A DNA stretch of 64,000 nucleotides from Leucobacter sp. OLIS6. GTDB lineage: Bacteria > Actinomycetota > Actinomycetes > Actinomycetales > Microbacteriaceae. A program made the position numbers and the translations under genes. Location of the stretch: the NCBI RefSeq assembly GCF_002752355.1, contig NZ_MRAV01000016.1, forward strand, positions 44,891-108,890, read 5' to 3'. The notes under the pieces were generated by a model. That model was given only the letters and a program-made list of their open reading frames with translations. It ran no database searches and had not been told where the DNA came from. Of this stretch, positions 63,914 to 64,000 are shown in pieces (positions within the stretch are counted from its first letter, which is position 1; the number at the start of each line of letters is the position of its first letter).

Positions 63914-64000
63914 CTGTCTCTTATACCCAGCTGACGCTGCCGACGATCTACTGTCTGTAGCTAGCGGTGGTAGCTGCACGCGTGAAAAAACAATACAACA
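63914..64000. other. sequencing-adapter artefact (Nextera/P5), not genomic
   Basis: CTGTCTCTTATAC is the Tn5 mosaic end. It continues CTGACGCTGCCGACGA, the Nextera i5-side adapter, with two mismatches in the region before it. Then come an ~8-base index and a degraded copy of the P5 tail (CGGTGGT kept) ending in an A-run. True genome probably ends near 63913. Confidence 0.93.

Overview
The window is high-GC actinobacterial DNA, most like Microbacteriaceae and possibly Leucobacter. The evidence is an actinobacterial rpoB-rpoC pair with TTG starts, Mqo in place of a soluble malate dehydrogenase, DUF4916, DUF5819/HTTM and CWB2 families, sortase C pili, and many genes with a TANNNT -10 box 6-7 nt before the start codon (leaderless mRNAs). 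The genus is inferred. The window is one end of an assembled contig: its last ~87 bases are degraded Illumina Nextera/P5 adapter, not genome.

Layout. 1-4.4 kb: rpoC (partial) and rpoB, leftward, with a sigma-A-type promoter; RpoB carries Asn at the rifampicin-site position equivalent to E. coli His526. 4.6-15 kb: a rightward run with YbjN-like, Hsp90-like and TPR proteins, PAP2 phosphatase, glutaredoxin, spermidine-synthase-like protein and SprT-like protein; then a leftward DUF4916 gene and a rightward esterase, GntR, DinB and nitrilase operon. 15-18.5 kb: a kinase/lipoyl-like/class III aminotransferase fusion (a predicted kinase plus phospho-lyase) divergent from an AsnC/Lrp regulator. 18.6-28.6 kb: a pilus locus (class C sortase, major pilin, large LPLTG tip-type protein), a divergent sigma factor fused to a zinc anti-sigma motif and a membrane segment, and a second surface protein ending in an LSATG motif. 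28.7-36.3 kb: TetR, an amine/amino-acid permease, and a glutamine-synthetase-like, class I amidotransferase, aldehyde dehydrogenase, SDR and FadR-type cluster, which looks like gamma-glutamylation catabolism of polyamines or ethanolamine and has two likely operators. 36.6-42.6 kb: tRNA-Pro, a HAD phosphatase, mqo, radA, and an HTTM/DUF5819 pair. 42.6-49.2 kb: a CWB2 surface protein with a long Ala/Asn/Ser/Thr tract, divergent from a large LuxR-type regulator, then tRNA-Ser. 49.3-57 kb: a ROK-controlled operon with three Gfo/Idh/MocA oxidoreductases and a CUT1 sugar ABC transporter. 57-60 kb: two CrcB fluoride channel subunits, an SAH/MTA-type nucleosidase, a 98-aa orphan protein and luxS, the last preceded by a very long hairpin. 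60-62.7 kb: a GntR (YtrA-type), DUF1648 and CPBP operon. 62.7-63.7 kb: a DUF559-type nuclease-fold protein. The contig then runs into an imperfect inverted repeat and the adapter.

How the parts work together. The nucleosidase and LuxS would form the two-step SAH to homocysteine/AI-2 route. The permease, ligase, dehydrogenase and amidohydrolase form a complete uptake and gamma-glutamyl pathway. The sortase, pilins and sigma/anti-sigma fusion may be a self-sensing surface-appendage locus. Operator palindromes sit at the expected places for the FadR, ROK and AsnC regulators.
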